DNA of 64,000 nt from Streptomyces lydicus (GCF_004125265.1 NZ_RDTE01000003.1:6510001-6574000), one strand, 5' to 3'; shown: positions 53,443 to 61,781, numbered from the stretch's first letter. Notes: generated from the letters alone by a model not told the origin. Numbers and translations are program-made.

Positions 53443-54693
53443 TCAGGCGGTGCTGACCGGCGCCGGGTTCTCGGGGAGCTGCCAGCTGCCGCCGCGGTCC
53501 TCCTTCGAAAAGCGCGCGGCGAGATCGGGAAGGTGCAGGAAGCAGGCCAGCGCGGTGGCGGCCTGGAAGGCGTCGATCGCACGCTGGGTCATCGGCATGC
53601 ACAGGCGCAGGAGACGCGGATTCACCTCGCCCTGGATCTCGTCGACGAAGGGCCGCAGCACGCTGTCGTAGTTCGCCAGTGCGGCCGGCAGGTCGCCCGG
53701 GTGCCGGTTGATCTCGCCGGCCAGGACGTAGGCGCCCACCAGTCCGCCGGAGATGCCCATGCCGCTGTACGGGGAGGCACAGTGGGCGGCGTCGCCGGCG
53801 AGGACCACGCGGCCCTTGGACCAGGTGTCGGTTCGGACCTGGACGATCTCCTGGGAGTAGAAGAAGGGGCTCGTCCGCATGCCATCGATGAAGCGCTCGG
53901 TCTGCCAGCCCGCGTCGCGGAACCTGCTCGCCCAGAACTCCCGCTGGCGCGCGACGGGTTCCCGGTGGATCGCCGAGGCCTCCTCGGACTCCTCCCGCAT
54001 CACGAAGTACGCCTGGGTCTCGTTCGGGTTGTGGCTGCGGCGCATGATCTGACGACCGCCCGGGACCATGTAGGTGTCCCGGATGTTGCTGTCGGACGCT
54101 GTGCGGGGCACGAACCAGTAGGCCATGTGGATGCCGATCCGCCAGTACGGGTCGAAGTCCGCGGGGAGGATCGCCCGACGGATGCGCGATCCCTGCCCGT
54201 CCGCGCCGACCAGGAGGTCGAACTCGCCGGAGGAGCCGTCGGAGAAGTGCGCGACGACCTGCTGTCCGTCCTGTTCGAAGCCGTCCACGCTCACGCCGAA
54301 GACGTACTCGGTGTCGTCCTTGGTGGCGTCGTGCAGGATGCGTACCAGGTCACCGCGCATGATCTCGTACTCGGACGTGAGGCTCTGCCGGCCGCGGCCG
54401 GAGGTGTTGGCCATGATCGTCGCCTTGGCCCTGCCGCGCGCGTCGATGAAGGCGACACCCGCCTCGTCCACCAGCTTGCCGCGGACGGCGTCCAGAAGCC
54501 CCATCCGCTCGACGGCCTCGATGCCCTGCCCGCGGAGGTCGACCTGCGCCCCGGAGGCCCGCAGCGCCGGAAAGCGTTCGGCGACGGTCACCCTGTGGCC
54601 GCCCCGCGTGAGCCAGAAAGCCAGCGCCTGGCCTGCTATCCCGCCGCCGGCAACAAGGACCCGCAGGCGGCGCGCTCCCGATCCGTGAGCCAT
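53443..54693 (-). CDS. TetX-like FAD-dependent monooxygenase
   Basis: A 416-aa class A flavoprotein hydroxylase. GGGIAGQA (near residue 16) is the FAD loop, LLVGADGQGSRIR the DG motif, and AGDAAHCASPYSGMGISGGL the GD motif. The order and the GAQVDLRGQGIEAVERMGLL segment resemble tetracycline-inactivating TetX; similar rifampicin or aklavinone hydroxylases cannot be excluded. ATG at 54693 chosen for GGGAG 8 nt upstream. Divergent from a TetR-class repressor across paired tetO-like sites, so induction by a tetracycline-like compound is a strong inference. Confidence 0.85.
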   Translation of the reverse strand: MAHGSGARRLRVLVAGGGIAGQALAFWLTRGGHRVTVAERFPALRASGAQVDLRGQGIEAVERMGLLDAVRGKLVDEAGVAFIDARGRAKATIMANTSGRGRQSLTSEYEIMRGDLVRILHDATKDDTEYVFGVSVDGFEQDGQQVVAHFSDGSSGEFDLLVGADGQGSRIRRAILPADFDPYWRIGIHMAYWFVPRTASDSNIRDTYMVPGGRQIMRRSHNPNETQAYFVMREESEEASAIHREPVARQREFWASRFRDAGWQTERFIDGMRTSPFFYSQEIVQVRTDTWSKGRVVLAGDAAHCASPYSGMGISGGLVGAYVLAGEINRHPGDLPAALANYDSVLRPFVDEIQGEVNPRLLRLCMPMTQRAIDAFQAATALACFLHLPDLAARFSKEDRGGSWQLPENPAPVSTA

Positions 54694-54713
54694 GCCCATC
54701 ACTCCCAAGAAAA

Positions 54714-54760
54714 TCTATCAGTGAATGATTCCTCTCCAGATTCCCTATCAGTGATAAATT
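54714..54760. promoter_or_regulatory. Paired tetO-like operators
   Basis: Site 2 (54742-54760) matches the Tn10 tetO2 operator at 16 of 19 positions, with TCCCTATCAGTGATA exact. Site 1 (54714-54730) has the same CTATCAGTGA followed by a degraded half. The shared 10-mer repeats at exactly 30 bp, the centre-to-centre spacing of tetO1/tetO2 in Tn10. It lies between the monooxygenase and tetR-like gene. Confidence 0.85.
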
Positions 54761-54767
54761 TGTCAAC

Positions 54768-55364
54768 GTGACCAAGGTGAACCGGGAGATCGTCGTCTCC
54801 GAAGCGCTCGACCTGCTCGACGAGGTCGGGCTGGACACGGTCAGCACACGACGGCTGGCGAAGCGGCTGGGCGTCGAACAGCCCTCGCTCTACTGGCACT
54901 TCCGCACCAAGAAGGACCTTCTCGCGGCCATGGCGGAGGCGGCGATGGCACCGCATGCGGCCGCCCCGCTGCCGACGCCCGACGACGACTGGCGCGACTG
55001 GTTCCTGGACAACACGCGAAGCTTCCGGCGCACCCTGCTGATGCGCCGGGACGGCGCACGCCTCCACGCAGGCAGCACCCCCGCGGGCGACCTCGACCGG
55101 ATCCGCCGCAAGATGGAGTTCCTGGTCACCTCGGGAGTGCCTGAGCGGGACGCGCAGATGGCGATGCTGGCCGCCGGCCGTTTCACGGTCGGCAGTGTCC
55201 TGGAGGAACAGGCGGACGCCGGCTCCGGCGACGACTCGGATCCGCAGGCGGACATGCCTGTGATCGACCACGCGTCGGCATTCGAGGCCGGCCTGACCCT
55301 CATCCTGGACGGCCTGGTGCACCGCACCACGATGCGGGCCGCCTCCACCTGTCGACAAACGTGA
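54768..55364 (+). CDS. TetR-class (tetracycline-type) repressor
   Basis: A 198-aa repressor. HTH residues ~25-44 (RRLAKRLGVEQPSLYWHF) are close to Tn10 TetR, and the effector domain keeps its landmarks: NTRSFRRTLLMRRDGARLHAG (TetR: ...KSFRxALLxHRDGAKVHxG) and AAGRFTVGSVLEEQ. This places it in the true TetR_C_1 class, beyond the general TetR family. GTG start with little ribosome-binding signal, possibly near-leaderless. It should repress itself and the divergent monooxygenase through the paired operators. Confidence 0.87.
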   Translation: MTKVNREIVVSEALDLLDEVGLDTVSTRRLAKRLGVEQPSLYWHFRTKKDLLAAMAEAAMAPHAAAPLPTPDDDWRDWFLDNTRSFRRTLLMRRDGARLHAGSTPAGDLDRIRRKMEFLVTSGVPERDAQMAMLAAGRFTVGSVLEEQADAGSGDDSDPQADMPVIDHASAFEAGLTLILDGLVHRTTMRAASTCRQT

Positions 55365-55479
55365 AGTTGGAGTTGCCGGTGACCCTCGGCATGCCCGGCA
55401 AGGTCGCCGACTTCCTCCGCACCGCCGAACTGGACAGCTACCGCTGATTTCCGTTCGGATGTTCCGAGCGCCGCCAATT

Positions 55480-55689
55480 GCATCGGATGCGAACTCGCGA
55501 TGGTCTGTGATTCGACCTGACAGGATGCCGGATTCATTGCCGTGACCAGGGTGATTGTGGTCCTGAAGCGGCATGTGACGCTACCGGGTCTCACCTCGTG
55601 GTTGCCAGCTGTGTCACTCGTATGGATGGCTGGCCTGCGGATTGGCAGCCCTCTCGCATTGGATGCGGTTTTCTCGCACCTGATGCGAG
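55480..55689. promoter_or_regulatory. Repeated palindromes upstream of the recombinase trio
   Basis: GCATC-G-GATGC (55480-55490), GCATTGGATGC (55656-55666) and CTCGCA-N5-TGCGAG (55673-55689) precede the first recombinase start. The two GCAT..GGATGC copies suggest a shared binding protein, perhaps the small HTH protein or the recombinases (end/att site). The left end of the element could not be fixed. Confidence 0.5.
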
Positions 55690-55706
55690 TTACGGAGGGT
55701 GGCGAA

Positions 55707-56834
55707 ATGGTGGGGTTCAGCGGGCCGGTGCCGGGGGCGGCGGGGTGGCATCTGGTCGACGGGGTGCCTCTGCTGCGGCCGGAGGAACAGGTCTTCGCGG
55801 CGATGCTGACCGGCTTCGCCAACCAGCAGCTCGCCCGAAATCTTGCCCGGACAACCGTGGAGGGCCGGGAGAACACGGTGAAGGCGTTCGCGGCCTACGT
55901 GAACGCCTACCCGTGGCTGTGGACGCCGGCGATGGTCGACGAGTGGCTCGGTGACCTCCGCTCCCTGCGGGATCTGAAGCGCTCGACGATCCGCTCGTAC
56001 TCCGAGGCCGTGCGGGCTTTCTGCCACTTCATCACCGATCCGCTCTACGAGTGGACGGCGACCTGCGAGGAACGGTTCGGCACTCATCCGGTGCAGGCGG
56101 TGCACGAGTGGAACACCGCGGTGCACGTCCAGGACAACGAGGCGGACGCGAAGAAGCGAGCGTTCACCAAGGCTGAGCTGCACGCCTTCTTCGCGCACTG
56201 CGACGACGAGGTTGCCCGGATCCGGGCCTTCGGCCGCAAGGGCTGGCTGCCTGCCTTCCGCGACGCGACCCTGTTCAAGACCGCCTACGCCTATGGGACG
56301 CGGCGCAACGAGACGCGCATGCTCGACGCCGCCGACTTCGGCCGCAACCCGCATGGTGGCGAGTTCGGCCAGTACGGCCGCTGCCAGGTCCGGTTCGGCA
56401 AGGCCAAGAAGGGCTCGCCGCCCAAGCGCCGCGGGGTGCTGACCGTGTTCGACTGGACTCCGGACGTCCTGGACGAGTGGTTCACCGAGGTCCGCCCGCT
56501 GTTCGGCACCGACAACAACCCGGCGGCCTGGCCTTCCGAACGGGGCCTGCGGATCGGATGCCAGCGGCTCAACTCCCGCTTCATTGCCTACCGCAAGGCC
56601 CTCGGCCTGGACGACGGACTTGATTTCCACTCCTTCCGCAGGTCCTACGTCACCCACCTGATCGAGGACGGCTGGGACCCGCGCTTCGTCCAGGAACAGG
56701 TCGGTCACGAGCACGCCAGCACCACCTCGCTCTGCACCTGCGTGTCCTCGGACTTCCGCACCCGCACCCTGCGGCGGCACTTGGACTCCACCATCGCCGC
56801 GGCCCTTGAGACCCAGGCCGGGAGGCACGCATGA
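55707..56834 (+). CDS. Tyrosine-recombinase-family integrase, first of a trio; nucleophile replaced by Cys
   Basis: A 375-aa protein: SAM-like N-terminal domain (residues ~35-150) then the catalytic domain. Box I Arg is in YGTRRNETRM, box II HxxR in HSFRRSYVTHL, and the later His in VGHEHASTT. The expected nucleophilic Tyr (after STTSL) reads Cys at residue 343 (codon TGC at 56733-56735). If the assembly is right, strand cleavage should be lost. ATG at 55707 has GGAGGG upstream; an upstream GTG lacks one. ATGA-coupled to the HTH gene. Confidence 0.85.
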   Translation: MVGFSGPVPGAAGWHLVDGVPLLRPEEQVFAAMLTGFANQQLARNLARTTVEGRENTVKAFAAYVNAYPWLWTPAMVDEWLGDLRSLRDLKRSTIRSYSEAVRAFCHFITDPLYEWTATCEERFGTHPVQAVHEWNTAVHVQDNEADAKKRAFTKAELHAFFAHCDDEVARIRAFGRKGWLPAFRDATLFKTAYAYGTRRNETRMLDAADFGRNPHGGEFGQYGRCQVRFGKAKKGSPPKRRGVLTVFDWTPDVLDEWFTEVRPLFGTDNNPAAWPSERGLRIGCQRLNSRFIAYRKALGLDDGLDFHSFRRSYVTHLIEDGWDPRFVQEQVGHEHASTTSLCTCVSSDFRTRTLRRHLDSTIAAALETQAGRHA

Positions 56835-57166
56835 AACGCAAAGTCGGCTACGCCTGGCGGCTGCGCGAGGTCATGGCCCAGCACCAGATCTTCACCGCGA
56901 CCGAGCTGGTGCCACTGCTGCGCGAGCGCGGCATCGACCTGTCCGCCTCCCAGGTCCACCGCCTGGTCTCCGGCACCCCGGAACGCCTGTCGTTGCAGGT
57001 CATGGCCGCGCTCTGCGACATCCTCTCCTGCACCCCGGCCGACCTGGTGGCCACCACCGCCGAGAACGCCGGAGTCCGCAAGACCGCCACCGGCGACCTG
57101 CCCGCCCCGCCCGCGAACGTCGCGAAGCTGCGGCCCCGCGCCGCTCGCATCCTGCCCGACGCATGA
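56831..57166 (+). CDS. Small XRE-type HTH protein of the recombinase trio
   Basis: A 111-aa protein with one HTH of the Cro/CI type (residues ~20-70; SASQVHRLVSGTPERLSLQV and CDILSCTPADLV). Overlaps both neighbours by 4 nt, so it is made together with the two recombinases. Small HTH partners are usual in such actinobacterial recombinase trios and probably direct binding or regulate expression. The C-terminus is Pro/Arg-rich. Confidence 0.85.
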   Translation: MKRKVGYAWRLREVMAQHQIFTATELVPLLRERGIDLSASQVHRLVSGTPERLSLQVMAALCDILSCTPADLVATTAENAGVRKTATGDLPAPPANVAKLRPRAARILPDA

Positions 57167-58704
57167 CCCGCACCTACGCCACCGACGAACAGTACGAACG
57201 CTGGTACATGGCAGAGTGCTGCCGCTGCGGCCGCCGCAGGCACAAAGCCGGCACCTGGCCGGACGGATACGTCTGCCGAACCTGCTCGGACCACGCCGTC
57301 CGGACACGCGGCACCTGCCCAGGATGCGGCCAGGACCGGGCCCTTCCCGGGCTTCGCCCCGGTGATGGGGCAGCGATCTGCACCACCTGCGCCGGCTTCT
57401 CCCAGACCTTCGACTGCTCACGCTGCGGCTTCGAGGGCAAGCTCCTGCGCGGACGGCTCTGCGAACGTTGCACGCTCACCGACCGCCTCACCGCGCTCTT
57501 GGACGACGGCACCGGCCGCATCCGTCCCGCACTGGTCCCGCTGTTCGACCTGCTGGTGGCAATGGACAAGCCCAGGAGCGGGTTGGCCTGGCTGGAGATG
57601 CGCCGCAGCCAGGCAGGAAACGCCTCACAACTCCTGCATCGGCTCGGCCTCGGCGAGATCCCCCTGACCCACGACGCCTTCCACGAGCTCCAGCCCTGGC
57701 GGGCCGCTGCCCACCTGGAAGAACTCCTGATGACGTGCGGAGTCCTTCCCGCGGCCGACAAGTACCTCTGCTCCTTCCAGCGCTGGCTTCCCGGGCATCT
57801 GGCCGGCATCGCCGACCCCGAGCACGCCAAAACGATCAAGCTCTACGCAACCTGGCGCGTTCTCCCCCGACTGCGGGCCCGCGCCGAGCGGAGCCACATC
57901 ACACCGAGCATCCGACGGTTCGCCGCAGAACAGATCAAGTACGCGACCGCCTTCCTGCACTGGCTCGGCAAGCGGAACACCAACCTCTCATCCTGCGGCC
58001 AGCTCGACATCGACGCATGGTGGGCCGAGAACACCGAACACGGCCGCACCTGCTTGCGAGCCTTCCTCAACTGGGCCATGCAGACCCGCCACTGCCCAGG
58101 CTTCCTCTCCATCCCAGCCATGAAGGTCTCCCGGCGGGCCGCACTGAGCGACGACGAACGCCTCGACGCCCTCGGCCGACTGCTGACCGACACGGAGACA
58201 CCGACGCGGCTCCGAGTCGCCGGAATCATCGTGCTCCTCTACGCGCAGCCCGTGAGCCGCATCGTCCGACTCACCCTCGACGACGTCATCCGCGACGGCG
58301 ACACCGTGCTGCTAAGGCTCGGGGAGTCACCCTCACCGATCCCCGAGCCGGTCACTGACCTGCTGCTGGAACACATCGCACACCGCGACAACATGAACAC
58401 CGCGACCAACCCGGCGTCCCGCTGGCTCTTCCCCGGTCGCAGGGCCGGCCAGCCAGCCCGCCCCGATCACCTGTCCGCGCTGCTGAACGAGATCGGGGTC
58501 CCGGCCGCAGCTGCCCGCGGCGCCGCCATCCGCCAGCAGCTCCTCGACATGCCCGCCCCCGTGGTCGCGGACGCGCTCGGCTACCACCACAAGACCACCA
58601 CCCGGCTCCGCAACGAGACCGGCGGCACATGGAGTCGATACGCCCCAGGGGATCACGAAAGGTCACCAGCGGGCTGGGCTCCTCGGGGAACCGGCGACAG
58701 TTGA
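57163..58704 (+). CDS. Large recombinase-like protein with N-terminal zinc ribbons, third of the trio
   Basis: A 513-aa protein. The N-terminus has several CxxC pairs (CCRCGRRR, CRTC, CPGCG, CTTC, CSRCGFEG, CERC) forming two to three zinc ribbons. Residues ~140-320 are helical; the C-terminal ~190 residues resemble a degenerate tyrosine-recombinase domain (Arg in SRIVRLTLDDV, RGAAIRQQ in place of HxxR, LGYHHKTTTR, and possible nucleophile in WSRYA). Its stop lies inside the 34-bp right-end repeat. Trios like this recall Tn554/RIT-type elements, though I cannot assign a named family. Confidence 0.8.
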   Translation: MTRTYATDEQYERWYMAECCRCGRRRHKAGTWPDGYVCRTCSDHAVRTRGTCPGCGQDRALPGLRPGDGAAICTTCAGFSQTFDCSRCGFEGKLLRGRLCERCTLTDRLTALLDDGTGRIRPALVPLFDLLVAMDKPRSGLAWLEMRRSQAGNASQLLHRLGLGEIPLTHDAFHELQPWRAAAHLEELLMTCGVLPAADKYLCSFQRWLPGHLAGIADPEHAKTIKLYATWRVLPRLRARAERSHITPSIRRFAAEQIKYATAFLHWLGKRNTNLSSCGQLDIDAWWAENTEHGRTCLRAFLNWAMQTRHCPGFLSIPAMKVSRRAALSDDERLDALGRLLTDTETPTRLRVAGIIVLLYAQPVSRIVRLTLDDVIRDGDTVLLRLGESPSPIPEPVTDLLLEHIAHRDNMNTATNPASRWLFPGRRAGQPARPDHLSALLNEIGVPAAAARGAAIRQQLLDMPAPVVADALGYHHKTTTRLRNETGGTWSRYAPGDHERSPAGWAPRGTGDS

Positions 58705-58726
58705 TTACGCGAGCTCACCAGTACCG
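58693..58726. repeat. Right-end repeat of the recombinase element, copy 1
   Basis: 34 bp beginning GGCGACAGTTGA and ending GCTCACCAGTACCG; matched at 61078-61111 with two differences. It begins 12 bp before the end of the third recombinase gene. Taken as the element terminus because coding similarity and this repeat end together at both places. Confidence 0.8.
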
Positions 58727-58802
58727 AGGCCGGATGTGTTCGGGTCGTTGTCGCAGCGGAACGAGCGGCGGTGGGCGAGCGTCATCTGTGCCCGTCCGCC
58801 GG

Positions 58803-59489
58803 TCAGGACGCGGGGTGCTGCGGGGCGGGCTGGGGAGGCGGCGGGATGCGGGAGCGTTCGACCTTGGACCAGCCCTCAGGGGTCACCCGATAGTAATCCC
58901 CGTCGTCGGAGTCCATCCGCGAGTGGGCGTGCACCTTCACACAGTCCTTCTCAAGGCGGTAGGTAAAGCCGCCCATCATGCCGACCACCGGGAAGACGAT
59001 CTCCACGGCCGGTCCCTCCATCAGTGGAGCCAACGGCGGCAGCAGGTGTTCGGTCTCCTCGAAGCAGTGGCCGGTCTTCTCCCGCAGCAGCGAATGGAAG
59101 TGGTACTCCAGCATCTCCGGAGGGGAGGGGAACCGCCGCACCACGACCGGTTCCAGGAGTTCCAGCAGGTGTGTGCGGCCTTGTTCCCGAGCGATGTCCA
59201 CGGCGCGCCGCCCGTCTCGGGTGCGCTGCGTGCGCCAGGCGCCGTGCGCGAGCAGCCGGGAGACGACAGCGAAGTCCGCGCCGTGCCAGGCCGCCTGATG
59301 TAGCGGGGCGAAGCCGCTGCGGTTCCCGGGCCGGGGGAGATTGGCCCAGTGCGGATTCCTCTCCAACTCTTCGAACAAGCCGTTCCAGTCGGCGTCCCGG
59401 GCCGTGTCCGAGAACCGGTCCCGCTCCTCTCGGTACCGCTCGTTGAAGCGCTCGCGGTCGGTGAGGCCGTCCCATTGCATGCTGATCAT
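58803..59489 (-). CDS. Ankyrin-repeat protein
   Basis: A 228-aa soluble protein with about two ankyrin repeats near residues 55-115 (GFAPLHQAAWHGADFAVVSRLL and DGRRAVDIAREQG), followed by a ~100-residue domain without known motifs (EIVFPVVGMMGGFTY). Start uncertain between ATGs at 59489 and 59480. Not related to the recombinases; could be element cargo or chromosomal. The 59490-59739 gap holds a short minus-strand open piece (59599-59750) of unknown origin. Confidence 0.7.
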   Translation of the reverse strand: MISMQWDGLTDRERFNERYREERDRFSDTARDADWNGLFEELERNPHWANLPRPGNRSGFAPLHQAAWHGADFAVVSRLLAHGAWRTQRTRDGRRAVDIAREQGRTHLLELLEPVVVRRFPSPPEMLEYHFHSLLREKTGHCFEETEHLLPPLAPLMEGPAVEIVFPVVGMMGGFTYRLEKDCVKVHAHSRMDSDDGDYYRVTPEGWSKVERSRIPPPPQPAPQHPAS

Positions 59490-59739
59490 GCAGACACGCT
59501 AGAACCCAGTCGGGCCCATGCCGAGTCAGCACAGGGAAGCCCTGAGACACCACAAGGCCCTCGGCGACGGGCGGTAACTCGTGGTCCTTCCTCAGCCCTC
59601 AGCTGTCGGCCCCGGCGGGCGCCGCCTCACCAGTGCCTGACTCCACACCAGTAGACCCCTCACCAACCACATTGAGCGGGGCGGTGAGGGCGTCGACGAG
59701 CCGACGCAGCTGCAGCAGCGTGCCGTCGGCCGTGGCGGC

Positions 59740-60381
59740 GCCCGGCATCGCCGACGCTCCCTCTCCATACCCGCGATGAAGGCCACCCGACGAGCCGCGC
59801 TGAGCGAGGACGAGCGTTTGGACGCCCTGGGACGGCTGCTGGCCGACACGGAGATATCGACGCCCCTCCGCGTCGCCGGCGTCATCGTGCTCCTCTACGC
59901 ACAGCCCTTGACCAGAGTCGTCCGGCTCACCGTCAACGATGTGCTCCGAGGCGGAGACGCCGTACTTCTACGGCTCGGGGAACCGGCCTCACCCGTCCCC
60001 GCGCCGGTCGACTCCCTGCTGCTGGAGCACATCGCGAACCGCGACAACATGGACGCAGCCACCAACCCGGCATCCCGCTGGCTCTTCCCCGGCCGCCGGT
60101 CAGGCCAGCCGTTCCGCCCCGACCACCTGTCCGCGCTCCTCAACAAGGTAGGCGTCCCGGCCGCAGCCGCCCGCGGCGCTGCCATCCGGCAACAACTCCT
60201 GGAGATGCCCGCCCCCGTCGTCGCGGACGCTCTCGGCTACCACGACAAGACCACCACCCGAATCCTCAGAGAGACCGGCGGGACATGGAGCCGGTACGCC
60301 TCAGGAGACCACCCACAGTCAACATCCGGCTGGACCCCGCAAAGTCCTGGCGCTGGGGCGCGACCGGGGTCTGCCGAGTGA
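59740..60381 (+). pseudogene. Truncated second copy of the large recombinase
   Basis: From MKATRRAALSEDERLDALG onward this reads as a close copy of the C-terminal third of the 57163 protein (same RVAG-IVLLYAQP, LLLEHIA-RDNM, ASRWLFPGRR, HLSALLN, AAIRQQLL, TTTR, GGTWSRY). About 320 N-terminal residues are missing; similarity continues a little upstream out of frame. Its tail diverges just before the element end. Not expected to be functional. Confidence 0.85.
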
Positions 60382-60425
60382 AATCCCCTCGCTCCACAAG
60401 GGCAAGGCGGGTGATACTCCGCCCC

Positions 60426-60887
60426 ATGAACGAGATCATCTTACGAACTGCTGAGCCCGATGAGGCGGGAGTGCTCACGGCGCTGACACGGCGGTCGAAG
60501 GGGCACTGGGGTTATCCACAGGCGATGCTGGACCGGATGGCGGAAATGCTGTCGGTCAGCTCCGCCACCATTCGTGACGGGCATGTCGTTGTCGCGGAGC
60601 GGAACGGTGTGGTGGCGGGCTATTACCAGATCACAGGCGAACCTCCGCACGGCGAGCTGGCAGACCTGTTCCTCGAACCTGGGATGATCGGCACCGGGCT
60701 GGGGAGGACGCTCTGGGAACACGCCGTCGCCTCGGCCCGCAGCGCGGGCTTTCACACCCTGACCCTGGAATCCGACCCTCACGCCGAAGGGTTCTACCTG
60801 CGTATGGGAGCCGAGCGCATCGGCGAACGAGAGGTCGCCCCAGGCCGGGTACTTCCGGTCTTGAGGGTCGCCATCCACACGGCATGA
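60426..60887 (+). CDS. GNAT-family N-acetyltransferase with a TTA codon
   Basis: A 153-aa acetyltransferase. The acetyl-CoA loop is visible as MIGTGLGRTLWEHA (near residue 85), preceded by GELADLFLEP; later GAERIGER is typical. The substrate is unknown. Codon 6 is TTA (60441-60443), so translation should depend on the bldA tRNA and be late. It lies between the truncated recombinase copy and the third right-end fragment, so it may be passenger DNA. Confidence 0.85.
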   Translation: MNEIILRTAEPDEAGVLTALTRRSKGHWGYPQAMLDRMAEMLSVSSATIRDGHVVVAERNGVVAGYYQITGEPPHGELADLFLEPGMIGTGLGRTLWEHAVASARSAGFHTLTLESDPHAEGFYLRMGAERIGEREVAPGRVLPVLRVAIHTA

Positions 60888-61042
60888 CAGCCCCGGGCGG
60901 GGGTGGGACCAGCGCTTCACGCTCTCGCCGAGCTGATCAACGACCTCGGCATCCCCACTCCCGGACTCATCGCGACCATCCGTCAGCATCTCCAGGAGGG
61001 CCGCCCCAGTTGTCGCACGCCAATGCCCTGCCGGAGGTTACC

Positions 61043-61111
61043 TACGGTCACCATCCAGGCGGGCTCCACGGAGAACTGGCGACAGTTGAATAGGCGAGCT
61101 CACCAGTACCG
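61043..61111 (+). pseudogene. Third fragment: recombinase tail plus right-end repeat
   Basis: The frame SPSRRAPRRTGDS-stop mirrors the tail SPAGWAPRGTGDS-stop of the 57163 protein, and continues directly into the 34-bp right-end repeat (61078-61111). Only about 15 codons of the gene remain. With the complete copy and the truncated copy, it shows that related elements landed or recombined here more than once. The preceding 60888-61042 stretch shows no gene. Confidence 0.75.
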
Positions 61112-61136
61112 GGGGCCGTGAGAGCCGGAGGGCTGG

Positions 61137-61781
61137 TCAGTGCCGGCCGATCTGCTGGTCGACCTGGTAGATGGTCTCCCACGGCACCTGCTGCCAGGGG
61201 CTTTCACGGTTCGTGGGGTCCAGCAGGCTCCGCATCGCGCTGACGGTGTCCTCCTGCGATCCGGCCCATTCGCGGCCCGCCGAGCGCATCCACAGCTCCC
61301 GTCCGGCCACGAAGTCCTCTGCGAACTGCTGCCAGGACCGGTAGGTCTGGGCCACGGGTGCCACGGCACCGCCCAGCAGCTGCCAGGCACCCGGCTCGTC
61401 GACGTACCCGGCGGCGAACCCCGCGCGGACGATGCAGACGTAGCGGCCGAAGTCCCACGCCACCGGCGGGCGCCCGAGCGCCGAGGCCATCTGCATCCGG
61501 TGGCCCTCGGTGGCCAGCCACTGCAGGGTCGAGTGGAAACTCTCGGGCGAGGTGACGCCCCAGCTGGTCTTCAGGCTCACACGGCATTGCATGGGGTTGA
61601 TCCGCTTCAACGGATAGAGCGCCAGATGGCGATGGCCCCAACTGCGCTCCGCAAGGATCGCGTCGAGTGAGACGATCCACTTTTGATGGCTGGTCAACGC
61701 GGCGGGATAGCGCTTGTGTGCCGGCCGTCCGATGGCCATCTTCACCAGCGTGACCGCAAGAATCCACAGGTTCATGATCAC
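61137..61781 (-). CDS. DUF1266-family protein
   Basis: A 214-aa protein with an N-terminal hydrophobic anchor (LWILAVTLVKMAI) and a DUF1266-like domain: WGVTSPESFHSTLQWLATEGHR, FGRYVCIVRAGFAAGYVDEP, then YRSWQQFAEDFVAGRELW. DUF1266 proteins are found near polymorphic toxin and immunity loci as well as in isolation; no role is established. It starts the stretch right of the recombinase fragments. Confidence 0.8.
   Translation of the reverse strand: MIMNLWILAVTLVKMAIGRPAHKRYPAALTSHQKWIVSLDAILAERSWGHRHLALYPLKRINPMQCRVSLKTSWGVTSPESFHSTLQWLATEGHRMQMASALGRPPVAWDFGRYVCIVRAGFAAGYVDEPGAWQLLGGAVAPVAQTYRSWQQFAEDFVAGRELWMRSAGREWAGSQEDTVSAMRSLLDPTNRESPWQQVPWETIYQVDQQIGRH

Larger units (their letters stand above)
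53155..55467. mobile_element. Decayed Tn3-family transposon carrying a TetX-like/TetR cassette
   Basis: Inverted ends: GGGG then TCCGAACGGAAATCGGCGG at 53163 and its complement at 55437-55459 (23 bp with one mismatch), in the ~38-bp GGGG-type context of Tn3-family ends. Next to the left end is a tnpA remnant. Between lie the monooxygenase and its repressor as passengers. At 55371-55446 a 27-codon open piece ends inside the right repeat (KVADFLRTAELDSYR then stop), origin unknown. No resolvase remains and no 5-bp target duplication is seen, so the unit is probably immobile by itself. Confidence 0.65.

Noticed and set aside
59599..59750. Short minus-strand open piece (LLQLRRLVDALTAPLNVVGEG) beside the truncated recombinase
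   Set aside because: Looks like a protein tail but has no start and no recognisable family; left as unexplained remnant.
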